Assembly: GCA_938039295.1 (NCBI GenBank)
Contig: CALHUY010000006.1
Coordinates: forward strand, 1-19,858
Direction of reading: 5' to 3'
DNA from: an uncultured Solobacterium sp.
Lineage (GTDB): Bacteria > Bacillota_I > Bacilli_A > Erysipelotrichales > Erysipelotrichaceae
Length of the DNA stretch: 19,858 bases
Shown in pieces: positions 1 through 8,132 of the stretch. The notes under the pieces were generated by a model. The model was not told the DNA's origin, ran no database searches, and saw only the letters and a list, made by a program, of their open reading frames with translations. Within the stretch, counting starts at the first letter, position 1; each line of letters starts with the position of its first letter. A program made the position numbers and the translations under genes.

Positions 1-560
1 ACATTAATAATTCTTCTCTCATTACCTTCCTTATCTATAACAGAGAAATCTCCACGAAGTTGACCATATCGTTCTAAACGTTCTAATTGAATTTCTCCTG
101 GTGTTTTCTCTTTTAACTGTTTCAAGTTGAAATCAATTGCTTTTTTATAAGCTGAACCACTATTTACTCCAGTACCTTCTTCATCAATGGCATCATCTAA
201 GTAACTAATCCCTCTATGTTTCACCATATTACGTAATGCAATGAATAATTCTGTTAAAGATACTTTTTCTGTTAATGCTCGAACACGTATTTCATATGGA
301 TTTAAATTAATTGAAATGTTTTCAAAATCAAGATCTATTTCATAAGTTTCAAATAATTTCTTAGTACTTTTAATTCTTATTTTTCTTCTTCTTGGTAATC
401 GTCTTCCTCCACGATTTTTTCTTCTTTCACTATTATTTGCAGGGTCTCCTGAAGGAAATAGTAAAGAACTCGCATGAATCACTTTCCCTGTTTCTTTTTC
501 GATTAGTCCAATTCCTACTGAACCAATCCCAATATCCAATCCTAAAATATAATTTACCAT
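1..560 (-). CDS. cas9: Cas9 endonuclease, N-terminal part (type II-A, St1Cas9-like), cut by window edge
   Basis: RNA-guided DNA endonuclease of a type II CRISPR system; only the first 186 codons lie in the window and the reading frame is still open at base 1. Residues 4-20 form the RuvC-I motif (YILGLDIGIGSVGIGLI) with the catalytic Asp at residue 9. Residues 46-63 are the arginine-rich bridge helix (RRKNRGGRRLPRRRKIRI). Residues 112-124 (MVKHRGISYLDDA) and 153-172 (TPGEIQLERLERYGQLRGDF) start the recognition lobe; as I recall them, they closely match S. thermophilus CRISPR1 Cas9. The ATG at 560 has a good Shine-Dalgarno site (AAAGGAGG, six bases upstream) and a near-consensus promoter. cas1, cas2, csn2 and the repeat array, if present, must lie left of the window. 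Identity is very secure; the subtype is inferred from the N-terminus only. Confidence 0.95.
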   Translation of the reverse strand, partial: MVNYILGLDIGIGSVGIGLIEKETGKVIHASSLLFPSGDPANNSERRKNRGGRRLPRRRKIRIKSTKKLFETYEIDLDFENISINLNPYEIRVRALTEKVSLTELFIALRNMVKHRGISYLDDAIDEEGTGVNSGSAYKKAIDFNLKQLKEKTPGEIQLERLERYGQLRGDFSVIDKEGNERRIIN

Positions 561-598
561 AGTAAACCTCCTTTAACACTCAGATTTTATACGCTTTC

Positions 599-627
599 AT
601 TTTACTCTTAGTTTTAGTACCTTTCAA
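599..627 (-). promoter_or_regulatory. Promoter of cas9
   Basis: On the minus strand: -35 TTGAAA (622-627), 17-base spacer, -10 TAAAAT (599-604). This near-consensus sigma-70-type promoter lies about 40 bases upstream of the cas9 ATG. The spacer contains GGTACTAAAAC, which resembles a Cas9 anti-repeat end (see findings). Confidence 0.7.
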
Positions 628-674
628 TAGAATTTGGGAGAAATTTCATCTATAGTAAAATTTAAAAGTAGAAC

Positions 675-710
675 AACAAAAAACAGCAAACCTATTTTGG
701 TTTACTGTTT
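675..710 (-). terminator. Terminator after the methyltransferase gene
   Basis: Twelve-base stem (681-692 with 699-710, one G-U on the minus strand) and a six-base loop. On the minus strand it runs directly into TTTTTTGTTGTT. It separates the methyltransferase from cas9. On the plus strand no T-run follows, so it works in one direction. Confidence 0.75.
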
Positions 711-795
711 CTCAAGTCGTTATTTTCAATGATACAAACTGGGATTTGTAGATTTTAAACCTTTAGGCTATTCTCCTAAAATATGTTTCATAATA

Positions 796-1560
796 TTATA
801 ACTTCATACAAAGTGTAGCTATATAGTCATTTCCATAACGTGATAATCTATTTCTTTTATCACACGATTCATAAAAATCTATCATAGCGAGACCATTTTT
901 AAGTTGTCCTCTAATCTGAGTTTCTAAGGTATGGCTAAATTCATATCCATATTCTGGATTTATGGTTATCTTGCCTTCCTCTTCAAGCTCTTTTGAATTA
1001 AAAGGTAATGAAAACTTCAAAAGCAGTTCCTCATCGGGTCTGTCCCATACAATATCAGCATCATACATGTATATCCAAGGATTCATAAATCCGACCATTA
1101 ACAATCCACCCTTTTTCAATACTCGAGAGGCTTCTTTATATATGTTTTCTAAATCTTCTACATATACATTTGAAACTGGATTAAAAATAATATCAAAAGT
1201 TTCATTTTCAAATGGAAATGGTTTTGTCATATCGCCTTGAACTGTGTTGATTTTTAAGCCTTCTCTTTTAGCAACCATATCATCTTTTTGTAATTGTGAT
1301 TTAGAAAAATCCATTATAGTGACATCATAACCTTTTACAGCGAAAACCGGTCCCTGTTGTCCACCACCACAAGCCAAACCTAAGATCTTTTTCCCGTTTG
1401 TTTTTTCAAACCATTCTTTTGGAACTTTTTTTCCAACGGTTAATGCTACAGAAATTGGATTATTCCTAACTTCTTCTAATTCTTCATGTGTCAATGGTTC
1501 CGTATAGTCATTTTGTACATTATTCCATCTATCTTGATTTATTTTTATATAATTGTTCAT
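796..1560 (-). CDS. Class I SAM-dependent methyltransferase
   Basis: 254-residue soluble protein with a Rossmann-type methyltransferase fold (Methyltransf_11/25 type). Motif I is at residues 59-70 (ILGLACGGGQQG), followed by an acidic residue at the end of strand 2 (IMDFS, Asp84). Motif II is around QGDMTKPFPF and FDIIFNPVSN, and the usual post-motif helix and strand are at 143-157 (ASRVLKKGGLLMVGF). No target-recognition or DNA-methylase motif (NPPY/DPPY) is visible, so a small-molecule substrate is more likely than DNA; the substrate cannot be named. The ATG at 1560 is preceded by AAGGAG nine bases upstream. The gene is monocistronic with its own terminator and sits directly upstream of cas9. 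By eye its codon use is more AT-rich than genes further right, as is cas9, so the pair may share a transferred origin. Confidence 0.85.
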   Translation of the reverse strand: MNNYIKINQDRWNNVQNDYTEPLTHEELEEVRNNPISVALTVGKKVPKEWFEKTNGKKILGLACGGGQQGPVFAVKGYDVTIMDFSKSQLQKDDMVAKREGLKINTVQGDMTKPFPFENETFDIIFNPVSNVYVEDLENIYKEASRVLKKGGLLMVGFMNPWIYMYDADIVWDRPDEELLLKFSLPFNSKELEEEGKITINPEYGYEFSHTLETQIRGQLKNGLAMIDFYESCDKRNRLSRYGNDYIATLCMKL

Positions 1561-1762
1561 TTTATAAATCTCCTTGTTAATTTATATTATCTGTCACTTG
1601 TCTTTATCTACATAGTAGTTTTCTACTTTGTGCCGTTTTTCTATCTTAATGTTTCATATCAAAGGTCGAGGTTTAAGTAAACGGCTAACTGATTACAATT
1701 TTCCCATCCATAAATTGTCTATAACGAGTTTTACGACTTTGAAAGCATCTTTATCGACTATC

Positions 1763-1791
1763 AAAAAAGAAGTGTTACCACTTCTTTTTTT
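1763..1791 (-). terminator. Terminator after the TelA gene
   Basis: Perfect 12-base stem (1763-1774 with 1779-1790), four-base loop, A-run on one side and T-run on the other. It begins six bases past the TelA stop codon. The symmetric A/T tails mean it could stop transcription in either direction. Confidence 0.85.
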
Positions 1792-1796
1792 GGAAA

Positions 1797-3035
1797 CTAT
1801 CTCTTTGTTACGTCTTTTTCTGCGTTAATTTCTAATAACTTATTTGTTAATTCATTTTCAATACGACGTAGTTCAAGCTGTGCAGCTTCACGCTTGTCAC
1901 GGCCTTCCTTCTGGATATTCAATACTTCATCCAAAGTAGAAATTAACTTTTCATTTGTATGTTGTAATGTTTCGATATCAACAATACCACGTTCGCTCTC
2001 TCTTGCTGTTTCAACAGTTGCTTGGTGCAATGTTTCCGCATTCTTCTTGAGAAGATCGTTTGTCATGTTTGTAACTTCGCGTTGTGCTTCCATCGCCTGC
2101 TTGGAGTGTGTGATACCTAAAGACAATACAATCTGGTTCTTCCAAAGTGGAATTGTATTCGCAAGAGTACTCTGAATCTTCTCTGTCATAAGAGTATCGT
2201 TGTTTTGTACTAAACGAATCTGTGGAGCCATCTGGATGGAAACTTGTCTTGTTAATTCCAAGTCATAGAGTTTCTTTTCGAAACGAACACAAGCCTGTTC
2301 TAGGTCATTTGCCTTCTGTGCATCTTCAGGTAAACCTGTCTGCTTAGCCTTTGCGATTAATACAGGCAATTCATTTGCACGAACATCCTTTAACTTCTTA
2401 CGACCAGCCATGATATACATGGTTAGTTCCTTGATGTTTACTTGGTTACGTTCGTAGAGTTCATCTAATAATGCGATGTCCTTTAATAATTGAATCTGGT
2501 GATCCTCTAAGACACCTGCAATCTTTTCAACGTTAGCTTCTGCCTTGTCATAGCGAGCTCTGAACTCATCAATCTTTGACTTACCTTTATCAAATAGGCT
2601 TGCAAAGAATCCCTTCTTTTCATCAGAATCTGATGTGTTCTTTAAATTTACAACAAGATCCGTGAGGATATTTCCGATTTCACCTAAGTCTTTTGTACGT
2701 ACATTCTTTAAAGCAGAGTTTGAGAAGTCAGTTACTTTCTTCTGTGCTGCAGAACCATACTGAAGAACTGTGTTGGAATCCATAATATCAATCTTCTCTG
2801 AGAATGTATCAATTGTCTTCTTTTCAGCTTCTGTGAATTCAGTTGCCTCAATTGGGTCAATTGCCTTTAACTTGTCATCTTCTTCAGCTTTCTTAGCTTC
2901 TAATTCATCTAATTGCTTTTGATTTTCTTTTTGAAGTTCATCAGGCGTTAGCGTAAGAGTGATTTCTGGCTCTGTTTGTGTCTGTGCCTGTGCTTCTGCC
3001 TGTGTTTGTGTTTGGTTTGTATTATTCTCGCTCAT
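1797..3035 (-). CDS. TelA/KlaA-family toxic anion resistance protein (YaaN-like)
   Basis: 412-residue cytoplasmic, mostly helical protein of the TelA family (tellurite resistance TelA, B. subtilis YaaN). Recognisable stretches include NQVNIKELTMYIMAGRKKL (about 197-215), the APQIRLVQNNDTLMTEKIQS region and the family signature around PLWKNQIVLSLGI and HSKQAMEAQREVTNMTNDLL. The first ~30 residues are a low-complexity Gln/Thr/Ala/Glu tail (TQTQAEAQAQTQTEPE), followed by a charged coiled-coil region. In Bacilli telA/yaaN usually follows xpaC; here the XpaC-like gene is about 10 kb upstream next to an AAA+ ATPase. The start at 3035 has a purine-rich site (AGAAGGGG) and an extended -10 promoter. 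Family members are linked to tellurite, nisin or envelope stress; the molecular activity is not established. Confidence 0.9.
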   Translation of the reverse strand: MSENNTNQTQTQAEAQAQTQTEPEITLTLTPDELQKENQKQLDELEAKKAEEDDKLKAIDPIEATEFTEAEKKTIDTFSEKIDIMDSNTVLQYGSAAQKKVTDFSNSALKNVRTKDLGEIGNILTDLVVNLKNTSDSDEKKGFFASLFDKGKSKIDEFRARYDKAEANVEKIAGVLEDHQIQLLKDIALLDELYERNQVNIKELTMYIMAGRKKLKDVRANELPVLIAKAKQTGLPEDAQKANDLEQACVRFEKKLYDLELTRQVSIQMAPQIRLVQNNDTLMTEKIQSTLANTIPLWKNQIVLSLGITHSKQAMEAQREVTNMTNDLLKKNAETLHQATVETARESERGIVDIETLQHTNEKLISTLDEVLNIQKEGRDKREAAQLELRRIENELTNKLLEINAEKDVTKR

Positions 3036-3062
3036 GTCATTCCCCTTCTGTCGTATAGATTT

Positions 3063-3071
3063 AGTATACCA
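3063..3071 (-). promoter_or_regulatory. Extended -10 promoter of the TelA gene
   Basis: Minus strand reads TGG TATACT (TGn extended -10; hexamer at 3063-3068) about 28 bases upstream of the ATG. No good -35 is seen, as is usual for extended -10 promoters. Transcription would start near 3056. Confidence 0.5.
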
Positions 3072-3080
3072 CGTTGTATT

Positions 3081-4997
3081 TTAATTTATATTCATTTTTT
3101 TCTCGCGCTGTCTGCGAATCAAATATGTTATGAACTTGATAATTCCTAGCAGTACTGCGATTGCGATAACGATTGCTAGATAGACGCGATAGCCAAAAGC
3201 TGATGTATTTTGGAAGAAGCGAATAAAACTGAAATGCTTATCCTTAATCTTCTGTGCTCTTGCAGTCTGGTATTGTGCTTTCATCTCAGATACTCCATTT
3301 ACTTTATCCATATCTAAGATATAGCGTGTGATTGCTTGCCATTCTTTGAGTTCAGTTCCATCCGCGTTGTATAAGATCATATCACTGAAATCTGTAATCT
3401 CATGACCAGAAGCATCGTATGTATGAATGTCTAATTGGTTGAATGTTTTCTTGCCTACCGATGGCAACATATTTGCAATATACAAATTCGTTACTACTGG
3501 ATATAGCTTATCTTTTTCTACTGGAATATAGAAACCTGCATTCGTACGAGTTTCTGCATCGATTACATGATTTAGGATAAAACGATAATCAGAGTAGTGA
3601 TACTGCATACCACTAAAGAATAGCTGTCCATCCACCATCATATCCTTACCTACACTACGGTCTAATTCCGCAACCTTGATTAAATCAGATCCCTTCATAT
3701 ATACACGAATTAGTGGATAACCAAGTAATCCATCATTTCCTTTACCAAGGTTTACCGCATTATATACTTCTCCAACAGTGATATATCCCTTCACGAGTCC
3801 TGAACGGATAATACCCTTGGCAGTTAAGCCTATGGTAAAAGTAGTATCCTTTGTGGTTAACTTGCTTGCATATACATACGCATCTGTAATTAGGTCTGCC
3901 ATTGTGTTTCCAGTGAATGCTGAGTAGTCCTCATATACATCCGCAAGTGGAAAGTTTGTATAACCAATGGATTGATCCATTGAATATCCATACTGCTTTA
4001 GGTAATTCTCATTTACATCTGCTTTATACTCTTGAATCTTTGCGTTGATTGTTTCATCAACTGGACTTTCTGCAGTGATAGGAATCAACTGATAATCCAC
4101 TTTTTCTTTTGTCTCGACATTGATATCTAATAAGCCAAGATACTTACCAAAACTACCTGCAGATACAATCCATGTTTTATTCTTATGAATTGGTTCTGTT
4201 AATACAGTATGTGTATGACCACTGACAATCACATCAATACCATCTACTTTATCCGCAAGAATTTCGTCTTCTGACTTACTAGCATCTTTATTGGTACCAC
4301 TGTGTGAAAGACACACAATGACTTGTGCACCTTCTTCTTTGAGTTTCTGAACCATATGTTTGGCTGCTTCAATACGATCAGGGAAAGTATTGTTGCCAGC
4401 AGCTGTGTAATAGACACTATCTTCACCCATTACACCAAATAAACCAATCTTATATCCACCTCGTTCAATAATTTTATACTCTGTACCACCATGTTCTTGC
4501 CAGGCTTTCTTTAGTGCCTGTGATTCTTCATCCTCACCGAAAGTAAGATTGCTACAGAGAATTGGAGGTGTATTGGTAGAATTTTCAATCATCTTTGTAA
4601 GGGAAGCAACACCATAATCGAATTCATGGTTTCCAAGTGTTGTCGCATCATATCCCATAAGTCCTAATAAGGATAAGTCAGGTGCACTCTTTTCGAATAA
4701 AGCGTTATAGAATGTCCCCATTGAGAAGTCACCTGCATCTACTAATACAGTATGATCATTGCGATTTGCCGCGATGGTTCCTGCTAGCGCCGCATATCCA
4801 CCAATGGTTTCTGGCTCTTTTGTTTCGGTGTTCGTTACACGATAAGAATCAATATGATCATGTAAATCGTGTGTAAACAAAATACGTACAGTAGAACCTT
4901 CACTGATTGTCTGTTCTTCATCCGCATATACAACTGTAGAAACGGTACTTGTTAGTACGGTTATCGCAGTTATAATTTTTAATAAAAGTTTCTTCAT
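3081..4997 (-). CDS. Secreted, membrane-anchored 5'-nucleotidase / UDP-sugar hydrolase family protein
   Basis: 638-residue exported metallophosphoesterase of the UshA/5'-nucleotidase family, expected to hydrolyse nucleotides or nucleotide sugars outside the cell. A signal peptide (MKKLLLKIITAITVL...) has a likely cut after VVYA at residue 25. The dinuclear metal site is complete: D44 and H46 (THDLH), D90 in DAGDF, GNHEFD at 122-127, H232 in CLSHSG, and GHTHT at 260-264. The 5_nucleotid_C domain fills about residues 330-560. The C-terminus is one membrane helix (about 606-626) plus a basic tail (RRQREKK), so it is membrane-anchored without an LPXTG motif. An upstream ATG at 5018 is possible, but I chose 4997: AGAGGTGG lies just upstream of it and the extended -10 places the mRNA start near 5015. 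A nucleotide- or phosphate-scavenging role is inferred. Confidence 0.9.
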   Translation of the reverse strand: MKKLLLKIITAITVLTSTVSTVVYADEEQTISEGSTVRILFTHDLHDHIDSYRVTNTETKEPETIGGYAALAGTIAANRNDHTVLVDAGDFSMGTFYNALFEKSAPDLSLLGLMGYDATTLGNHEFDYGVASLTKMIENSTNTPPILCSNLTFGEDEESQALKKAWQEHGGTEYKIIERGGYKIGLFGVMGEDSVYYTAAGNNTFPDRIEAAKHMVQKLKEEGAQVIVCLSHSGTNKDASKSEDEILADKVDGIDVIVSGHTHTVLTEPIHKNKTWIVSAGSFGKYLGLLDINVETKEKVDYQLIPITAESPVDETINAKIQEYKADVNENYLKQYGYSMDQSIGYTNFPLADVYEDYSAFTGNTMADLITDAYVYASKLTTKDTTFTIGLTAKGIIRSGLVKGYITVGEVYNAVNLGKGNDGLLGYPLIRVYMKGSDLIKVAELDRSVGKDMMVDGQLFFSGMQYHYSDYRFILNHVIDAETRTNAGFYIPVEKDKLYPVVTNLYIANMLPSVGKKTFNQLDIHTYDASGHEITDFSDMILYNADGTELKEWQAITRYILDMDKVNGVSEMKAQYQTARAQKIKDKHFSFIRFFQNTSAFGYRVYLAIVIAIAVLLGIIKFITYLIRRQREKKMNIN

Positions 4998-5021
4998 GTT
5001 GCTACCACCTCTGCGCATTAG

Positions 5022-5030
5022 ATTATATCA
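5022..5030 (-). promoter_or_regulatory. Extended -10 promoter of the 5'-nucleotidase gene
   Basis: Minus strand reads TGA TATAAT (hexamer 5022-5027), a consensus extended -10. It puts the mRNA start at about 5015, which argues against the ATG at 5018 and for the one at 4997. Confidence 0.6.
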
Positions 5031-5037
5031 TTTTGCA

Positions 5038-5068
5038 TAATGAAAAGAATGAGGAAACCCCATTCTTT
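5038..5068 (-). terminator. Terminator after the sulfur/redox operon
   Basis: Stem of eight base pairs, one mismatch and two more pairs (5044-5054 with 5058-5068), then a short T-rich tail (TTTTCATT) on the minus strand. It follows the CoA-disulfide reductase stop codon by about 27 bases. Confidence 0.55.
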
Positions 5069-5094
5069 AACATTTTTCAACAATTTGTAATTAA

Positions 5095-6786
5095 TTACGC
5101 AAAGTTATATTCTGTCACAATTGGCTTTCTACCTTCTGCCTTATCTCTGTAGTATTCATAGAAACTGATACCTAGATAAGAACCAGAGATATTGTAGACA
5201 TTTGTATAGCCAAGCTTCTGTAATGCACAGATTACATTATAGCTACGTTGTGAAGAACGGCAGTGTAAGTATACAGGAACATCTGTAGGAATTTCACTGA
5301 GTCTCTCTCTAAATTGAGACATTGGGATATTCACTGCATTGATTAAGTGTCCCTTTTCAAACTCGTCTGCTTCACGAACGTCGATAATGCAAGCGTTGTT
5401 TTCTACAAGTTCTCTAACTTTATAAACTGGAACCTGTCTGAACTTATCATGTAGAAGGTTTAGTCCTACAAGAGCTGTGTGATTCACAACATCCTTCGCT
5501 GTTGAGTAGTATGGGGAATAGCAAAGTTCTAATTCCTTCAAGTCCTCAAGTGTTGCATTCATGCTAATCATTGCCGCAATCACGTCAATTCTCTTGTCTA
5601 CAGCACCCTTACCAACAGCTTGTGCTCCTAAGATTCTTCCCGTAGGCTTTTCAAAAATAAGCTTAAAGAAGAGTGGGTTACTATCTGGCATTAAACCAAC
5701 CTTATCTCCTGGGATTGTATACGCAAAGTCATAGTTATAACCATGTTGTTGACAATCTCTTTCATTTAAACCAGTGTTTGCTACATTTAAGTTAAAAAGG
5801 TGGATACAACTTGATCCGATAACACCTCTATTAATATGTGACTCTCCAAACATATGGTCTGCTGCAGCTCTTGCCTGTCTTTGTGCAGGTCCTGCAAGTG
5901 GAAGTCTAGTCTTATCATTTGTAAGTCTATTTGTAACTTCGATTGCATCACCGACTGCATAAATATCAGGATAGTTTGTCTGATAGTTATAGTTTACTAA
6001 GATGGCACCTGTCTTACCAAGTTCAATACCACAATCCTTAGCTAGCTTTGTTTCTGGTGCTACACCAATTGCCATAATCACTGCTTCAGCTGGAAGATGT
6101 TCTCCACTAGAGAGAATTACTTCACCCTCACCAACTTCTGTTACAGTCTTTCCTAGATAAAGGTTAATACCATTATCGATGATTTCCTTGTGAAGAATCT
6201 GTGCCATGTCCTCATCAAGAGGTTTCATAACCTGTGGTAAACCTTCCACAAGATTTACTTCTTTTCCTGCTTCGCGGAAGTTTTCAGCCACTTCAAGACC
6301 AATAAAACCACCACCAACGACAGTTACCTTATTTACATTCTTAGCAGCTACAAAGGCTTCAATCTTCTTAATATCTGTAACATTCTTTACTACAAATACA
6401 TTCTCACGATCGATACCCTTGATAGAAGCTGGCAAGATTGCGTTAGCTCCTGGGGATAGTGCTAACTTATCATAGCTTTCTGTATAACTTTCTCCAGTAA
6501 CTAGATTTTTAACAACGACTTCTTTCTTGTCTGGATGAATCTCTGTAACCTCATGCTTTACCAAAGCCTTAATTCTGTACTTATTCCAGAATTCTTCTGG
6601 ATTCATCAATACTAGCTTATCGCTATTATCAACGATTCCGCTTAAAGCGAAAGGAAGGCAGCAGTTAGAGAAGGATACATTTTCTCCTCTTTCAAACATA
6701 ACAACTTCTGCTGTTTCATCGATTCTTCTAGCTCTTGCAGCAACGCTGGCACCACCAGCTACACCACCTACAACTACAATCTTCAT
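5095..6786 (-). CDS. CoA-disulfide reductase with C-terminal rhodanese domain (CoADR-RHD, persulfide reductase type)
   Basis: 563-residue FAD- and NAD(P)H-dependent oxidoreductase. FAD motif at residues 3-20 (IVVVGGVAGGASVAARAR), NAD(P)H motif at 154-166 (VTVVGGGFIGLEV), second FAD motif YAVGDA at 276-281. The single-Cys redox motif of this family is at 38-46 (SFSNCCLPF), with Cys42 in the catalytic place and an extra Cys43 where Gly or Ala is usual. The dimerisation domain carries ELCYSPYYSTAKDVVN (419-434). From about 453 there is a rhodanese domain with an active loop HCRSSQRS and Cys509. The length fits CoADR-RHD enzymes (about 550-565 residues), which reduce CoA disulfide, CoA persulfide or polysulfide. 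It is the last gene of an operon with an APC permease and a YeeE/YedE transporter, consistent with reduction of imported sulfane sulfur. The start has AAAGGAG seven bases upstream. Confidence 0.92.
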   Translation of the reverse strand: MKIVVVGGVAGGASVAARARRIDETAEVVMFERGENVSFSNCCLPFALSGIVDNSDKLVLMNPEEFWNKYRIKALVKHEVTEIHPDKKEVVVKNLVTGESYTESYDKLALSPGANAILPASIKGIDRENVFVVKNVTDIKKIEAFVAAKNVNKVTVVGGGFIGLEVAENFREAGKEVNLVEGLPQVMKPLDEDMAQILHKEIIDNGINLYLGKTVTEVGEGEVILSSGEHLPAEAVIMAIGVAPETKLAKDCGIELGKTGAILVNYNYQTNYPDIYAVGDAIEVTNRLTNDKTRLPLAGPAQRQARAAADHMFGESHINRGVIGSSCIHLFNLNVANTGLNERDCQQHGYNYDFAYTIPGDKVGLMPDSNPLFFKLIFEKPTGRILGAQAVGKGAVDKRIDVIAAMISMNATLEDLKELELCYSPYYSTAKDVVNHTALVGLNLLHDKFRQVPVYKVRELVENNACIIDVREADEFEKGHLINAVNIPMSQFRERLSEIPTDVPVYLHCRSSQRSYNVICALQKLGYTNVYNISGSYLGISFYEYYRDKAEGRKPIVTEYNFA

Positions 6787-6801
6787 AGTTTCTCCTTTTC
6801 T

Positions 6802-8127
6802 TCACGAAACATTCTTTCTTTTTCTGAATTGATATACCAAAACACCACATAGTGTCCATAAGATTAGACTAATGAAAGCTTCCTTTGAAAGCTGTGCCGG
6901 AGATCCCGGAAACATTAATAGTACAATAAATCCCGCAGAAATCAGTGCACCTAGCGCACACTTTACTTTATCAATCTTTGATTTCGCAAGCGAAATACTG
7001 ATGAAACTAACGTACATATACGCTACTGCCGCAAGAACACTTGCCATATCTACGATGTAGATAATGACACGTCTTCCTACAAAGGCACCAATCAAACTAA
7101 TTGCACAGACAAATAGAATTGCATAAGGTTGTACACCTTTTTCATTCGTGATGCTGTATCTTTCTCCAAGATGTTTTCTTTGGGATAGACTTGCAACCAG
7201 TTTACTTGACGCAATCATAAAGCCATTGATTCCACCAATTACCGCAGCTGCCAAGGCAATTAACATGATATAAAATCCTGTTTTCCCTAAGTGTTGAATC
7301 ACTGCATCCGCAACGGCCCAGTGTGTTTTCATAGCTGCTTCAGGTGAAAATCCTAATCCTGCTATAGTGTTTAAAGCACCATAAATGAATATACCAATCA
7401 ATACTGAAATACCTACTAATATTGTAGATTTTTCAGGCTTAAAGCCTAGTTCCTCGGAAACCTGTGGCACAACATCAAACCCTACAAATAAGAAGGGTGC
7501 TATCGCAATAATTTTTGAAATCTCACTAAACGAAAAGCGGTAGTTATCCACATAGTTTTGATGGAAGGCTTGTAAGTCACTTCTCATAAACATCAAAACT
7601 AGAAGTCCTGATACAATGACTGCCAAAAGAATGCTCATGACATTTTGCACTTTCGTGCTAATTTTTAATCCTTGAATATTGATGTAACCAAATAAGATGA
7701 TGACAGCTGACATCACAAGCACATCTGTAAGATAGATTGGATATCCTGAAATAGAATATAGATAGAAAAAATCCATCTTCGCTCCAAATATCTCACGAAG
7801 CAGTAACACAAAGGCTCCTGCATTCAGCGGTACCATGCTTAAATAACAAAGACTTAATGACCAACCAACTACAAAGCCATGTTCTGTGCCTAGATGATTT
7901 AAAGCATAGGTAAATTCTCCACCATCTTCTCTATGATTCTCTAGCATGATGTGATAGCCATTTTGTATCACCATGATAAAAACGCCACCAATCAAAAGTC
8001 CTATAAAGGTATTGATTACACCTGCTTCTCTTAGAAACTTTGTTCCTGGAAGCGTAAAGGAGCCCCAGCCTATAATGGCTCCAATGACTAATCCAAGAAC
8101 ATCAATATATCTTAGTTTTTTATCCAT
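6802..8127 (-). CDS. APC-superfamily permease (amino acid or related substrate)
   Basis: 441-residue integral membrane protein with about 12 hydrophobic helices. The N-terminal glycine-rich APC motif is GAIIGWGSFTLPG (residues 16-28) in helix 1. Helix 6 holds APFLFVGFDVVPQVSEEL, the usual APC position for substrate contacts and a conserved acidic residue. Residues 66-75 (REDGGEFTYA) correspond to the loop after helix 2. Substrate is not readable from sequence. It lies between a sulfur-type transporter and a CoA-disulfide reductase/rhodanese, so cyst(e)ine, a thiol amino acid or another sulfur metabolite is a reasonable guess. The ATG is five bases after the upstream gene's stop and has no evident Shine-Dalgarno site, so translation is probably coupled. 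The gap to the next gene is 15 bases. Confidence 0.85.
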   Translation of the reverse strand: MDKKLRYIDVLGLVIGAIIGWGSFTLPGTKFLREAGVINTFIGLLIGGVFIMVIQNGYHIMLENHREDGGEFTYALNHLGTEHGFVVGWSLSLCYLSMVPLNAGAFVLLLREIFGAKMDFFYLYSISGYPIYLTDVLVMSAVIILFGYINIQGLKISTKVQNVMSILLAVIVSGLLVLMFMRSDLQAFHQNYVDNYRFSFSEISKIIAIAPFLFVGFDVVPQVSEELGFKPEKSTILVGISVLIGIFIYGALNTIAGLGFSPEAAMKTHWAVADAVIQHLGKTGFYIMLIALAAAVIGGINGFMIASSKLVASLSQRKHLGERYSITNEKGVQPYAILFVCAISLIGAFVGRRVIIYIVDMASVLAAVAYMYVSFISISLAKSKIDKVKCALGALISAGFIVLLMFPGSPAQLSKEAFISLILWTLCGVLVYQFRKRKNVS

Positions 8128-8132
8128 TTATT

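Noticed and set aside
561..795. tracrRNA gene between the methyltransferase and cas9
   Set aside because: Several small hairpins and a terminator are present on the minus strand, but no AAGGC-type nexus stem is seen and no repeat is available for an anti-repeat match. The terminator hairpin is explained by the methyltransferase gene.
1561..1762. Remnant of a transposase or other gene upstream of the methyltransferase
   Set aside because: On the minus strand, peptide-like pieces such as KIEKRHKVENYYVDKDK appear, but they are broken by stops and I could not match them to a family. Best treated as a 200-base leader/intergenic stretch.
2945..3015. Short tandem repeat or CRISPR-like array
   Set aside because: The TGTGTCTG-like repetition encodes the Gln/Thr/Ala-rich N-terminal tail of the TelA protein and has no spacers.
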